Below are positions 45,451 through 56,454 of a stretch of DNA of 64,000 nt, in pieces. Under the pieces are notes generated by a model. That model saw only the letters and a program-made list of their open reading frames with translations. It was not told where the DNA came from and did no database searches. Source of the stretch: Voacanga thouarsii (lineage: Eukaryota; Streptophyta; Magnoliopsida; Gentianales; Apocynaceae); contig JANUWF010001477.1 in NCBI GenBank assembly GCA_026120185.1, positions 1 through 64,000 on the forward strand. Reading direction: 5' to 3'. Every line of letters begins with the position of its first letter. Position 1 is the first letter of the stretch. The translations under genes were made by a program, and so were the position numbers.

Positions 45451-48179
45451 TTTCTTGTCCCCAAGAAAAATTGGGTTTGAATCAAAACATCAACACGCAA
45501 AGGCTTCAAGATCATATCCCAAATGCTTCTCTTGTTCGTGCCAATAAAACAAATGCCCAAGTACTTATCATAACAAATGTAAGACTTATGTTAGTGAAGT
45601 AGTGACTAGTAGTGCAAAATAAATACTCAACAATGTTCTCAAGTCATTTAAAGAGTAGAGTTTAAATAAAATATGCATTCCATAGGCTTACTTTTCATAC
45701 TCTCTCTCCACTAATTGAGGCATATCACAATTCCACTTAGATCAAGTAAGACTTTAGCTCTTGTAATGTAAGGCTAGGGTGTTGGCTAACAATCGAAAGA
45801 TATAAGATAACGACATACAAAGAGAAGAGAGCTTGCGAGAAAAATATGATAGCAAAACATAACAAAGACTCCAATCCTTTGCTTGCCCTAATCCATACTA
45901 GCATCCATTGCCCAAATTTTCATATCATGATCAAAACGCATGCTAAACAATCTTTGGATCCTCACCATCGCACTTGGTGCACAACCCGCAACATTGTGAG
46001 AATTTATTACCATGACTGGCTTACAACTAGTCTAGACCAACAATTGTGCTCTTCTTCTTGTGTTTTCTTTTCATTTTTATTGTTTTTTTTTGTTTGTTTT
46101 TGCAATGAAATGCTATTTGTTTTTTCCGTTTTTTTTCAACATATTTTTTCCTTTTTTTTTTTCAGCACTTCCACAAGATACATTTTTTTTAGCACTTACA
46201 CAAGATACATAAGGTCCACAGTGGCAATACATTTCCAATTTTAATTTCCACCTATAGCACTGAGTGTGGCCCCCAAAATGATAGTATTCAAGGCAAACAG
46301 AGGCTAGCAACCCAACCTAAAATAACAGTGTAAACCAGTCATGATATTCCCTCAAGATCTTTCTACCTAAAACTCTAACGTTCTTTCACAAACCTGTACT
46401 CTTATCCCAAGGAGTAATAAAAGACTTGGAGCATAAATCAAGCCCTCACAAGGAAATAATAGGTTAATATATTCACTAGATCATGAAAGAATTAAATACA
46501 TTTAGGCACAAAAAGGGTGTTAGGGATAATTCACAAGGTAAGCTTAAAAGGATCAAACTGTCCAAAGAAGGCATGTGACTGTCGTTTCTAAGCAAAATCA
46601 TGAATGCCTTCTTATTTTGCCTCAAGAGGTACTAAAGTAAGTTCTAGAAACATCAACAGGAGAATTTTCAAGAAAACTTGACTTGAAAATAATGTAAAGC
46701 TTTTGTAAAGCACTGCAATGGTCCATGGTGCACAAAAAGAGCCATGCATCATTTACAAGGAGTAAAGAACATATGATTTACCAACACAAATGAGAGACAT
46801 GCAACAAGTAGAGCTTGAAGAAGAAAAATAATGTAGGAGAAATGAAAGGGGAAAGGGCAAAGTGAACTAATGCATTCATTATAATTCCAAAAGACAACAC
46901 CAACCACACTATATAAGTAAAGCATGAAGCATGTAATGCCTCTCGTACACTTAAAGCTAGCAGTGTCTGCAGTGATAGCAAGAATGAGAAAAGAAACCAA
47001 CTTCCCTGTTAGCAAGAGGGCATCAGGCATTTGGATCATCAGAGCCACAAGTAATAAAGAAACGATGGCATCGATGGATGGTAAATTGCTAGCCATAGTG
47101 TCAGTGGTGAAGAAACGAGAGATTGAAAAACCAGTGCCTGATGGAATTTTTTTGTTGGGGTGACGGAGGGATGAAGTTCTGTGCATGTGTGATTTAGTGA
47201 GCTAAATCCCGTGCCTGCATGAGCTCAATCAGGTGCTGGAAAGGTTCTAGCTTTGGACAATTTGTGTGGGCATGAATAGCTTGAAACTGGTGCCTAAATG
47301 GAGATAAATAGCATGTATGCAGGCGGACCGAGCTCATTCCTATGCCAGATTGAGCTCGATCGAAATTTCGGTGCCAAAATGAGCTCGCATTGGGTTTCCC
47401 GCACCAGAAGGGAAGCATCTCAGTACTGGCGGTCTTCTGCTGGCTGTTCTGATCAGGGCACACGAGTGGGCTTTAAATGCCCGTGAATCCGGTGCAGGAA
47501 TGAAGGAAACTAGGTGCCAGAAACTTTTTGGGGGTGAATAGATGTGTCTAATCCAGGGAACCCATGCCTGATTCAAGCAACCCAGCTCCTGAAATTTGTT
47601 GGCGAATGATAAGTGAAATGCAACAATTCCAGTTCCAAGTTTGAAGTCATTCCTGTGCTACGAACATAATAAAATGAATAAGAAAGAAAATGGAAATAAT
47701 AAATAAATAAATAATAGTAGTGAAAAATGTAAATTGCAATATTAGCTTCTAATGTGAAGCTATAAAACGTGCATTAGGATGCAACCCAAGAAAGAATTAC
47801 CCTTCTTATGGAGTAGTGTCATCCACTTTTTATTTAAAGATGCCTTATCGGTGCCTTGTCAATGAGATGTGTTGAGATTATAACTCACTTTATCACGATC
47901 AAAATCTTCACCAAAATAGTGTTCATTATCGTGATGTCGTTTGGTTCTTCCCTTATAGAGATAGGCATTCTTATAGGCTTCCACGTGAAGTTTCCTTAGC
48001 TCCTCATATTGATACCATTAGTAGGAGGGATTAGGAGGTCTTGCATCTAGGTACATGACATATTTTTTCGTAGATGCATTCACCTCTACTTCCTCACTAC
48101 TTACCTGCAAACAAAATTTGATCTAAAATATCTATAGAGGTGTTGTCTTGTACACTATCTTAAACTGTAGGAGAAATAG
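45451..48179. other. Pol-less interior of the gypsy-type element
   Basis: No reverse transcriptase, RNase H or integrase motif in any frame. Words TGAGCTC and GGTGCC(A/T) recur at 47200-47600. T-rich stretches occur at 46070-46190. Reading frames here show no family resemblance. Confidence 0.6.
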
Positions 48180-48618
48180 GATCAATGAAATAACGAGAAT
48201 CACTTTCTATAGGATCTTTCATAGTCTTGTAAACATCAAAAGTGACCTCTTCCTCAAGAACTCTAAGGATGACCTTACCTTGTTGAACATCAATCAAAGT
48301 TCGACCTGTAGCTAGAAACGGTCTTCCTTAGATAAGAGGTATCTCTCTATCTTCTTCAATATCAACAACAACAAAGTCAGTAGGAAATATAAATTTATCT
48401 ACTTTCACCAGTACATCTTCAATTATACCACACAGATAAATTATAGTCCTATCTACTAGTTGCAAAACCATGTTAGTTGGTTTGACCTCATCAAGGCCTA
48501 GTTTCTTGAAGATAGATAAAGGCATTAAATTTATACTTGCACCTAAATCACACAATGCCTTATTAAATTGCAATTGCCCAATATTAACCGGAATAGTAAA
48601 ACTCCCTCGATCTTTCAT
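48180..48618 (-). pseudogene. Aspartic protease region of the gypsy-type element
   Basis: Minus strand from 48618: MKDRGSFTIPVNIGQLQFNK, then CDLGASINLMPLSIFKKLGL, LQLVDRTI, GIIEDVLVKVDKFIFPTDFV. After a stop near 48328 it resumes GRPFLATGRTLIDV. This is a retropepsin-like domain that cleaves the Gag-Pol polyprotein. The active-site triad reads DLG/ASI rather than DTG/S, a known variant of Athila-type proteases. GRPFLAT is the usual distal motif. The stop makes it a pseudogene here. Confidence 0.85.
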
Positions 48619-48959
48619 CTTCTAGGGTAACTTCCTTTGTAGAATAACAGAATATTCTTCAGTTAGCATCACTATTCCATGATCATTGAGCTTGCGCTTG
48701 TAAGTCAGGACATCCTTCAAGAACTTGGCGTACCTTGGAATCTGCTCCAGTGCTTCTGCAAAAGGAATGTTAATATGCAATTTCTTAAAAATTTTAAGAA
48801 ACTTAGAAAATTATTTTTCTACATTTTGGTTTTTTAGTCTTTGAGGAAATGGAATTGGAGGAATATAAGGTTTAGGAGGTGTATAAGGTTTAGAGTCTCC
48901 CTCTTTAGAAACATCCTCCTTCGATATGATCACTGATTCCCCTGCCTTTGACACTTTTT

Positions 48960-50318
48960 TCTTCTTCTCCACTTCCTAAAGTCGTTTTCTACTACGAAGA
49001 GTCATGACATAGAGTTGCTCTCTAGGATTTTGCTCTGTGTCACTAGGCAGTTTTCCTTGAGCTTTCTCCTTCACTGCATCTGTAAATTGACCCATTTGGA
49101 CTTCCAAATTATGGATGGAAGCTTGATTGGTCTTAGCAACTCGATCAATCTTTGCTTCTAGCTTGGATAGATATTGCATAATATCCTTCTCAAACTGTGG
49201 CTTCCTTTCTAGAGTAGAAGGTAGTTGTTGTGGAAGCTACCCTTGTGTTTGTTGAAAGAGTACCCTGTTCTGTTGGAATCCAAGAGGTGCTTCTTGCCTT
49301 TGTGTATTCTAATCTCTCTAGGCAAAGTTTGGGTGGTTCTTCCATCTCGAATTATGTGTTCGAGAAGGGGTCATTCCTTTGGGATGGTCCTTGCCGTTAA
49401 GCTCTGATATAATTAGCTTCCTCCAGCATAGAAAGGTGGCCACTTGCATTCATATAGAAATTAGTAGTGGGGCATTGCATTCCACACAGTGCACATACCT
49501 TTCTATTGCTACCTCCTTCTCGAGTCATCAAAGGCTAACTTAGTTAGTTAGCTCTGCTAGCTTTGAAGTAATATCCGGTTAAGTGTTGATTTCATGCACT
49601 GCAGCTCTTCTACCTCTCGCTGCCTTTTGTTGAGAATTTCTTGCTAAATTCTCATAGATACTTTGCAGTTCTTAAGCATTCTTATCTCCTAGATATCACC
49701 TGCAATAGTATCTGCTAAAGCCTGACACATAGGAGTTAGTCCTTTATAAAAAAACTAAGTAGTCAATAGAAGAGAAAAACCATGGTGACGACAATAAGTT
49801 AACATTAGTTTAAACCTATCCCATGCATCATGAAATACCTTTCCTTTTTTTTGCATGAAGGAACTAATCCTGCTTCTATAATCCATGGTCTTTTGAGACG
49901 GATAATATTTGAACATAAATTTCTCATAGACCTCATCCCAAGTGCTCATGGATCCTTCAGGTAAACTTAGCAGCCATTCTCTAGCATCCCATTTAAATAA
50001 TATGGGAAACATCTGAGCCTCAATTCCTCTTTAGACAGGTTGTTAAAGGGGAATGTTTGTACTGTATTGTAGAATTCGTGTAGAAATCCCAAGGCATCCT
50101 CAGCTCCTAATCCATTAAAAGTTGGAAGTAGATGAAGATGGAAGTTTTTCAGCGTATAATTCCTTGCAACATTTCCTAGATGAATTGGTAGTAATGGAGG
50201 GCATCTGTAAATCCCTTAGTCGAGGATGGGCTTGGTTATTGACTCACAAGGGAGCCAATGGTAGTAACTGATTATTTGGCTCATCATCTTGTGCTTGATT
50301 TCCTTCGTTATTTGCCAT
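48960..50318 (-). pseudogene. Gag region of the gypsy-type element
   Basis: The ATG at 50318 begins MANNEGNQAQDDEPNNQLLP. Frame changes lead to NYTLKNFHLHLLPTFNGLGA, EDALGFLHEFYNTVQTFPF, then the Retrotrans_gag core at 50012-49755: FKWDAREWLLSLPEGSMSTW, DEVYEKFMFKYYPSQKT, FHDAWDRFKLMLTYCRHHGF. The C-terminal part (49179-48976) has IHNLEVQMGQFTDAVKE and LPSDTEQNPREQLYVMTLRS. Gag forms the virus-like particle. At least two frameshifts and several stops are present. Confidence 0.85.
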
Positions 50319-50654
50319 TGCGTCAGCTTTCTGGTTAGCTTTATTAATCAATACTATCGACATCACGGCCTTAGAATAAGAAATTAATGCATAATTGAAG
50401 AGAAATTTAAGAACAAATTAAAAGAGAAGATATGAGAAAACATCAAAGTGTCCTAATAAAATCTCCAACTTTGTCCACGAGTAGCCTCCAATATGCGTCC
50501 CTCTCAAAATTACAACCAAAATATCTAAGGAAAAAAATGCCTAAATCTAATGTAAAGAAATAGAACAAAAGTCGTCTCTGATTGCTAAACTCCATCAAAA
50601 TTTGTTGGAGAGTTCAATCTGGCCTCTGATTGATGAATCCGGCTCATGATTGAA

Positions 50655-50848
50655 CTCTCCTAGTGTGATATTTTGTAATTTACTTCTTCGACCCTGCAAC
50701 TTGTACGTTTTTTTTCGTTCAAGTCCCAGGAAAAACCAAATAATCACAAAAAAGAGTAAATTGTCCAAATAAAGCTCATATTGCATTAAATTATAGCACA
50801 ATCTATCCAAAAATCACCCAACATATTCAATGCAATATCACTACATCA
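50655..50848 (-). repeat. 5' LTR (preserved part) of the gypsy-type element
   Basis: Minus strand from 50848: TGATGTAGTGATATTGCATT through TTAGGAGAGTT-side sequence, paired with 45236-45429. The downstream LTR limit and the primer binding site could not be fixed. Confidence 0.75.
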
Positions 50849-51185
50849 TACGTCTAAAATTCGAATCTCATAATTAGAAGTACTTATAAGAATTTTAAAA
50901 CATGGACTTGTAGGCCACATCTAAAATTCGAATCTCAAAGTTTTGGAGTACTAATAAGATTATATTTTTAGAATACCTAAGGGCATATACTTTAGTCATG
51001 CTCGGTCATTCTAATTAATAATATTCTTTAATTTTGAAAGTCCTCCTCATAAGGTACAATGAAACTCTTCACCATAAGGCACAAAGGAATACAAAACCTA
51101 ACCATTCATTTTTCCATGATTGTACATAGATTTTTCCTCATCTCTTTACTAGTTTCTTTAATGAGCATTTACATATTGAAATGGG
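50849..51185 (+). repeat. Dispersed repeat, copy 1 (direct partner at 60195-60470)
   Basis: CGTCTAAAATTCGAATCTCA, TTCTAATTAATAATATTC, CTCTTCACCATAAGGCACAA, GGAATACAAAACCTAACCAT and AGTTTCTTTAATGAGCATTT are shared in the same order with 60195-60470. Copy 1 starts at the LTR boundary of the gypsy element, which therefore inserted at or next to it. Confidence 0.8.
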
Positions 51186-51649
51186 TGAAAAATTAGCTTT
51201 TATACTAGAGTTATTTCTCATCCAAGTACTGAGACTTGTTTATATGAACATGTCGTAAATTCAAGAGTTATGATTTAAATAACAAGAATGGTCAAGAAGT
51301 CTTGGTCAAACTATTTTGATGACTAGATGAAATATTTAGCACATATCAAAATCAATTTGCTCTCTATTAAGCGAAAGTCTCAATAATTCACTCTTCAAAT
51401 TTGTTTTTATACAACACATAAAATTTATTACTATAATTATTTCAATTAGAAAAATTGAAAATAGTATCTCCTTTCCAAAGAATAATTTATTTTCTTCAAG
51501 TTAGTCAACTTTTTGAGCAAACACACATGTAAATAAATTATATTTCTCCTTAAAAATTATAGTTCTCATAAGACTCAAATACTTCAATCATATAATAATT
51601 CAAATACTTAATTGAATAAAAGTCATTATCCTAATTTCTCTAAGGCAAA

Positions 51650-52309
51650 ATTATATGGGGTATTACACCTCCCATCGTTTGTCTTTGTGGATCTTTGCTT
51701 AAAATTCCTCCTTGAACCTAATCATTCTGAATCAAGTCCACTTAGGGAAATATGAACTCAAAGTCTAGCCATTGTCAAATAGAACTAGACTATGACTTTG
51801 ACAGTTCCTTCTTGAGAATTTGACCTGTGATCAATTTCCTGAAAAATGGCAACAAATTCATTATAATTGTTTATAACAGTCTACCATCTTGTCTAAGAGA
51901 GAACGATTTTTGATTCAATTCAAAAAGATGACTCTCGTTAGATTCATCATAAAAGGTTTTCAATACAGCCTCCCATATTTCTTTGGTTGTAGGGAGACAA
52001 AATAAATTGTTGCATCAGTGATGGACTCATTGAGTCAATAAGCCAATTTTTTGCCTTTTGATTTTCAGTGACCTATGTCCCAAAATTAGGGTCTTTAGGT
52101 GGAGGTTATTTTGTTTCTTTGATGAGATATTCAGTTTTGTTACACGCTCCAATACGCATCTCCATAAGTTGAGACCACAATGAATAATTAGTCTCATCCA
52201 GAATGATACTTGTGGGAAAGGCAGAATTGTCTTGTTGAATAATAATTGGTGTATTACTTGCTGCTGTTGGAACAAGAGGTCCTTGTTGTTCCATTTGTTT
52301 TGAGTTCAA
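51650..52309 (-). pseudogene. Copia-type gag fragment
   Basis: Minus strand: QQGPLVPTAASNTPIIIQQD, then IILDETNYSLWSQLMEMRI (the conserved N-terminus of copia Gag), after frame changes LPTTKEIWEAVLKTFYDESN and HLFELNQKSFSLRQDGR (UBN2/retrotran_gag domain). Gag packages the element RNA. Nothing downstream (protease, integrase, reverse transcriptase) is present before 50848, so this is a 5' remnant of an element whose body was lost or replaced. Confidence 0.75.
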
Positions 52310-52379
52310 GTATCAAGGAGAAGGATTTTGATTTGTGGTTTTGAATTGTACAATAGGTTGGTTAATTTCGGTGGCATTG

Positions 52380-52395
52380 TTCTGATACCGTGTTT
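52380..52395 (-). other. Primer binding site of the copia gag fragment
   Basis: The minus strand reads ACGGTATCAGAACAATG, close to the TGGTATCAGAGC complement of initiator methionine tRNA used by most plant copia elements. It lies about 75 bases before the Gag start region. Confidence 0.6.
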
Positions 52396-52570
52396 AGACA
52401 ATGATGTTTTAGGGCTTTTTATATCTAATATGTATTCTTCTCCCATATTGGAGGTAATATATAGATACAAATCTTGCTACGGAAGCCCCCCGTTATGACA
52501 CCTGGCAACAGCTGAAGTTGTGAAAGTGTCATGTGGGAAAGTTTATCTACATCCCAGAAGTTAAACTATT
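52396..52570 (-). repeat. Probable 5' LTR remnant of the copia gag fragment
   Basis: Sequence directly upstream of the primer binding site on the minus strand, with ATTACCTCCAATATGGGAGA. No second LTR is in the window, so its length is a guess. Confidence 0.4.
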
Positions 52571-53035
52571 CGATTTGCCCTCTGATATATTAAATAGTAA
52601 TCTTAAATATTTATTTGTATACATTGTACAAGATAAGTTTTATATATTTGTAGAAGTTTATCAAATATGTCTAAACTCTTCGATTTACTTTCCACTTATT
52701 AAATAGGAATTTTAAATATTCATCTGTATACATTGCACAAGATACGTTTCGTACATTTCAATTCTAAAATCTTGAATTTGCTGACCTTCTTAAATAGTAC
52801 TCTTCAATATGCACTGATACATTGCAAAAGACACATTTCATCTTCAACATCTACAAGTTAGATTGGCACCACATTGGAGTACGTTTTGTTGAAGATGGTC
52901 GACCTCAACTCCACTAAAGCAGTTGGTACTTTGACCTTTCCAATTACATTGCACATTAGTTTGTGTAAGAATCTCGGAAGAACCTTTCTTTTCCTTTTAC
53001 AAGCATAGAAATCTTTTTTTTTTCAAATTTTTTTA
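52571..53035. other. No recognised gene
   Basis: A/T-rich. Three related segments begin near 52565, 52676 and 52770 (CTCTTCGATTTACTTTC, TTAAATAGTAATCTTAAATA, ATACATTGCACAAGATA), an imperfect tandem repeat of about 110 bp. Confidence 0.5.
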
Positions 53036-53039
53036 CAAT

Positions 53040-53620
53040 TCATGGCCTAGATTGAGGAAATATTTTCCTCGCTAAAGCCTGCAAAAGTTCTTTAGCGAGG
53101 AAAGCACTTTCTCACTAAAGCCTTCTGGATGTAAAAAAATTTGCTAGCTTTTTTTTTTTTTTTTTCAATTGATTTAGTTTAGCTATGAAATTTTCCTAAC
53201 CAAAAGTGTGCTTTAGCAAGGAAGAGTGTTCACTTTTTTTGCAATTGGTTTAGCTAGGAAAATTTCCTAGCCAAAAACCACATTTAATTTTTTTTTTTTT
53301 TTTTGGCAATTGTAGCCACTTTTTTTTTTTTTCAATTGATTTAGCTAGGAAATTTTCCCATGGCTTTAGTGAGGAAGTGCTTTCCATTTTTTTTTTTCAA
53401 TTGATTTAGTTCCACTTTTTTTTTTACAATTGATTTAGCTAGGAAATTTTCCTACTCAATGGGCTTTAGCGAGGAAGTGTTTTCATATATATATATATAT
53501 ATATTTTTTACAATTGATTTAATTAGGAAAGTTTTCTAGCCAAAAGTGGACTTTAGTGAGGAAGAGGTTTCCAAATTTTTTTGATTTGCGAAACTTTTTG
53601 ATCAATTCTCTTGAATTGAA
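53040..53620 (+). repeat. Imperfect repeats of TTTAGCTAGGAAATTTTCC type
   Basis: About six units of 70-110 bp: CAATTGATTTAGCTAGGAAA, TTTTCCTAGCCAAAA, GGCTTTAGCGAGGAAGTG and a T-run. The paired AGCTAGGAAA/TTTCCTAGC and TTTAGCGAGGAA words resemble subterminal arrays of CACTA elements, but no CACTA terminus was found. Confidence 0.6.
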
Positions 53621-53782
53621 TTTTTCTTTTAAAGCGTAAACAAATGATCATTCATCAATAACATATTTATAGAAAGGTTTTGTATGAATTCCTTTTCTTT
53701 CTTTGTATGGATATGCAAAATAGTTCTGATGAACAGTAGTCAAGAGGTAAGAATATTTGCTTGAGCATATTCTTTTTGATAT

Positions 53783-53787
53783 GCTTA
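53783..53787. repeat. TSD of the copia element, left copy
   Basis: GCTTA, identical to 59107-59111. Confidence 0.9.
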
Positions 53788-54144
53788 TGTTATGAATTAT
53801 TGGAATCTCCATTAATTAGTGGAGGCTCCACTAATTATGGATTTATGTGAATTATTAGAAGATTTTTATGGATGTCCACCATTTAGTGGAGACACCATTA
53901 ATTGAAGATGATGTATGCCATGATGTATTTCACTAATTAGAGCTCTATAAATAGAGCTATTCTCTAAGCTTGTAATACACCATCATTTTGTGAAAGAAAG
54001 ATTAGTGAAAGAAAGATTGGAGAAAGAATTGTGAGAGAAAGAAAGAGAGAAGTTTGAAGAGAAATTCTTGTGCAAAGAATAGTTAGAATTTTCTTAGTGT
54101 GTAGTGTGTAGATTTTATTCTAACACTACCCTAATTTTATAACA
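53788..54144 (+). repeat. 5' LTR of the copia element (357 bp)
   Basis: Begins TGTTATGAATTATTGG and ends ATTTTATAACA, with terminal inverted TGTTAT/ATAACA. It holds a TATA box (TATAAATA, 53946-53953) within GCTCTATAAATAGAGC. By direct reading no difference from the 3' LTR was found. Confidence 0.95.
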
Positions 54145-54162
54145 CGTTATCAGCACGAGTCT
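54145..54162 (+). other. Probable primer binding site of the copia element
   Basis: CGTTATCAGCACGAG follows the 5' LTR directly, where the primer binding site is expected. The tRNA was not identified with confidence. Confidence 0.5.
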
Positions 54163-54164
54163 CT

Positions 54165-54780
54165 GCCGTTATTAAAGCCGAGAAGACAGTACGCATTTAT
54201 TGATCTCGCTAAATTCGAATTTGTAGCCCTTGATATTTACGAAAACAAAATTTTATATGTCATACAAAAATGCATCTAAATGCTAAAAAAAGGGAGATCC
54301 ATATGTCATGTGGATAAAAAGAAAGATTTGACCACTGAAGATGGTCGTACTACCCATTGTACGGTATGAATGGTTGCACACTGAAGTTGCAAGATTGTAA
54401 AACCGTGAACTCCGTGATGTATAAAACTACATCTTAGTTAAAAATTTTGCGGAGAAAAAGTTGCGATGAAGTTATATTGGAGAAGACATTCTCCACTTTT
54501 CATACCTCGAATATTGTCCTGCGGTAACAATATCGAGAAAAATGGTATCCCAAATTGACAAATTTACATGAGTTATTATTGAGAAATCATGAAGCCGGAT
54601 GAGGCGGCTCCAACGGCACTCCCAAGTGAATGCTTGTTGGCTCCAGTGAAGCCATCGTTATAGTCGTAGTTGTGGCGGTGGCCGTGGTTATGGTCATGGA
54701 CACACTCGATATTTCCCTTATCATAGAGAAATACGGCCACTGAAGTGGAACGAGAAAAAATAATAAGGGAAAAAGATATT
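54165..54780 (+). pseudogene. Copia gag remnant, deleted and frameshifted
   Basis: Plus-strand pieces match copia Gag in order: FIDLAKFEFVALDI (54198-54240), KDLTTEDGRTT (54325-54350), FCGEKVAM and ILSCGNNIEKNGIPN-type pieces (54440-54560), LLLRNHEA (54570-54595), then a Gly/His/Arg-rich tail with HTRYFPYHREKYGHW in shifted frame (54690-54745). Gag would form the particle. Many internal deletions compared with the usual 250-300 residues leave it non-functional. Confidence 0.7.
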
Positions 54781-55994
54781 TCCATTAATAATAAGCATCA
54801 TATCTTTTATTCATATCACTAATGTTCATATGAACTTGAGGATACATGCTTATAGTTGCTCTTTTGTAATTGAGTGACAAATGTAAGATGAAGGTTTGTA
54901 ATTGTTCTTTTTCAATATTTACATTAGAGGAAACTAAACAATTAGTAATTATGGACTTCGACTCCTCTTTTTCGACATCCTCCTCCTTTTCTTTCCCCTT
55001 TGAGCCGGCATCGAGACTAGCGGCGGAATTAGCGAGTAAAATTGCTGCGAAATGAGTCTTGAGATTTTATGATCTCCTTAAGTTTATTATATTTCTTATT
55101 ATATTTGGCCTTGAAGCATGCTTGTCTCAATTTACGTGTTTGGTCCTCTAAGCTGCGTATTAGGACTTTCTTCTACCAGCTTGTTTTTCACATTCCGAGT
55201 ATCGCAATGGCTTCTTTTAATTTCTTCTCGGCCATATGTCCTCCTTCTTCTTTATTTTGCATATCCTGTAAATCGAAGTGATAGCATCGGTTATTTACTT
55301 ATAAATCTTTCATAGTTTCATACTTGCAAATTATAAGTATGTATGAGAGAGAACACGAACATTCTTAATTATGGTCTCCAAGCTCACCAACTTCTGTGAG
55401 GCCATCGGCGAATTCCTAACTCCCTACATCTTTTCTTGAGACGAGGTTATGCCAATATTCAATTCTTTGGCTGCGCTCTTGATTGGTAGGTAAGAAATCT
55501 TTGCGAAATTGTTTCTCTTGATAGTGTACTGGGAGTTATTGCCCTTCTTCTCCCTCTGCCTCTTAATCATCTTCTTCTCCCCAAGAATTTTATGCTGCAA
55601 TAATATCTTGAACTTCGATATTATGCATTTCATGAGTACTTACTCCGACTTCGTTGTCAAGACCACTCATTATTTCTCCTAGAAAAATAAAATAATATAA
55701 GTAAAGGTAATACCATTCAAAATCCATGTTTAAATGAATAATAACACTGGAATCATATTACGGCTTTGTTCAAAATCTATTAGAGAGTAGAAAGGATCAT
55801 GCACAAGCATATCCTCATTCAAAGAAATAGTATCAAGAGGAACGAGTATCAAAAGCGAGTCTCTTGTAGGAGCGAGATCAACTTGGTCCAAAGCGGTATG
55901 TTCAAAACTTCCATTGAGTTACATCAAAAACAAACCAAAAGAGAGTTTAATTTCATTATCAAGTATACTAAAAACAAATGAAAGCCCTCAAAGG

Positions 55995-56115
55995 TATCTC
56001 ACCTGAAATTAGGAGGAAGCGGTTGGTTTGGAAAGGAAAACATATCAAAATCTTACGCGTTCGAATTAGGCGGAAGCGGTTGGTTTGGAAAGAAAAATAC
56101 ATCAACATCTGCTGC
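55995..56115 (-). repeat. Tandem duplication in the RKD copy
   Basis: A ~60-bp segment containing TTTCCAAACCAACCGCTTCC occurs twice (encoding FPNQPLPPN both times). The donor-like GTAAG falls between the copies and TTTCAG|GTGAG follows the second. Confidence 0.7.
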
Positions 56116-56217
56116 AGAAACCGAGTCAAAATTTGACCATGTCTCAAATGAATTATGAGTCTCCATATACGCTTTGTGATTTTTGTTTTTGATGTTTACT
56201 AATGATCGATAAGCTGA

Positions 56218-56228
56218 GATATATATCG

Positions 56229-56259
<31 letters not shown>

Positions 56260-56262
56260 CGT
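56218..56262. repeat. (TA)n microsatellite near the RKD start
   Basis: About 14 TA units within ATACATATATAT...ACGTATG, upstream of the RKD ATG on the minus strand. Confidence 0.85.
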
Positions 56263-56454
56263 ATGAGGAAGAAGAAGAGGTAGATGGTAGGTAGAGGGTC
56301 GGAGGAGAAGAAAAGACAAGAGAGGAAGATGAAAAGTCGGTGCGGGAAGAGTGAAAAAAAAAATAGATATTTTTCTTGACATTTCCTGCTTGTCATCATT
56401 TTCTTATATTTATTTTCTTATTCTCTTATGAAATCATTATTCCCTAAATTAAGG

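Larger units (their letters stand above)
45236..50848 (-). mobile_element. Ty3/gypsy-type LTR retrotransposon lacking visible pol
   Basis: A minus-strand element with LTR parts at 50848-50655 and 45429-45236, gag (50318-48960), protease (48618-48180), about 2.7 kb without recognisable reverse transcriptase, RNase H or integrase, and a polypurine tract (45450-45430). Gag and protease resemble the Athila/Tat branch (CDLGASINLMP; GTGTGGGGGAGT before the 3' LTR). It looks like a gag-pro derivative dependent on other copies. Confidence 0.75.
54880..56410 (-). pseudogene. RKD-type RWP-RK transcription factor gene copy, antisense inside the copia element
   Basis: RKD proteins are DNA-binding regulators active in egg cells and early embryos of plants. 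Minus strand: a possible promoter/leader (56410-56167) with a (TA)n box, then the ATG at 56166 (METHNSFETWSNFDSVSAAD, VDVFFFPNQPLPPNSNA) with donor-like GTAAG after it. Later come MSGLDNEVGVSTHEMHNIEV (~55670-55610), KRQREKKGNNSQYTIKR, ISYLPIKSAAKELNIGIT and, after a one-base shift near 55432, LKKRCRELGIRRWPHRKLVS, LETIIKN (to ~55350): the full RWP-RK motif. After an apparent intron with TTTACAG acceptor (~55275): DMQNKEEGGHMAEKKLKEAI and, past another shift, LEDQTRKLRQACFKAKYNKK (55150-55085), the usual C-terminal coiled coil. Frameshifts make it a pseudogene as read. Confidence 0.85.

Noticed and set aside
46749..47186. 145-residue minus-strand frame with hydrophobic stretches
   Set aside because: No family match, located in the non-coding interior of the gypsy-type element, and overlapped by other chance frames.
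54576..54785. His/Tyr/Asp-rich minus-strand protein (HDHNHGHRHNYDYND)
   Set aside because: It is the antisense of the Gly/His/Arg-rich copia Gag tail on the plus strand.
55424..55633. MADS-box gene fragment
   Set aside because: The Lys/Arg-rich start suggested this at first, but the adjoining frame gives LKKRCRELGIRRWPHRK, which is specific to RWP-RK proteins.
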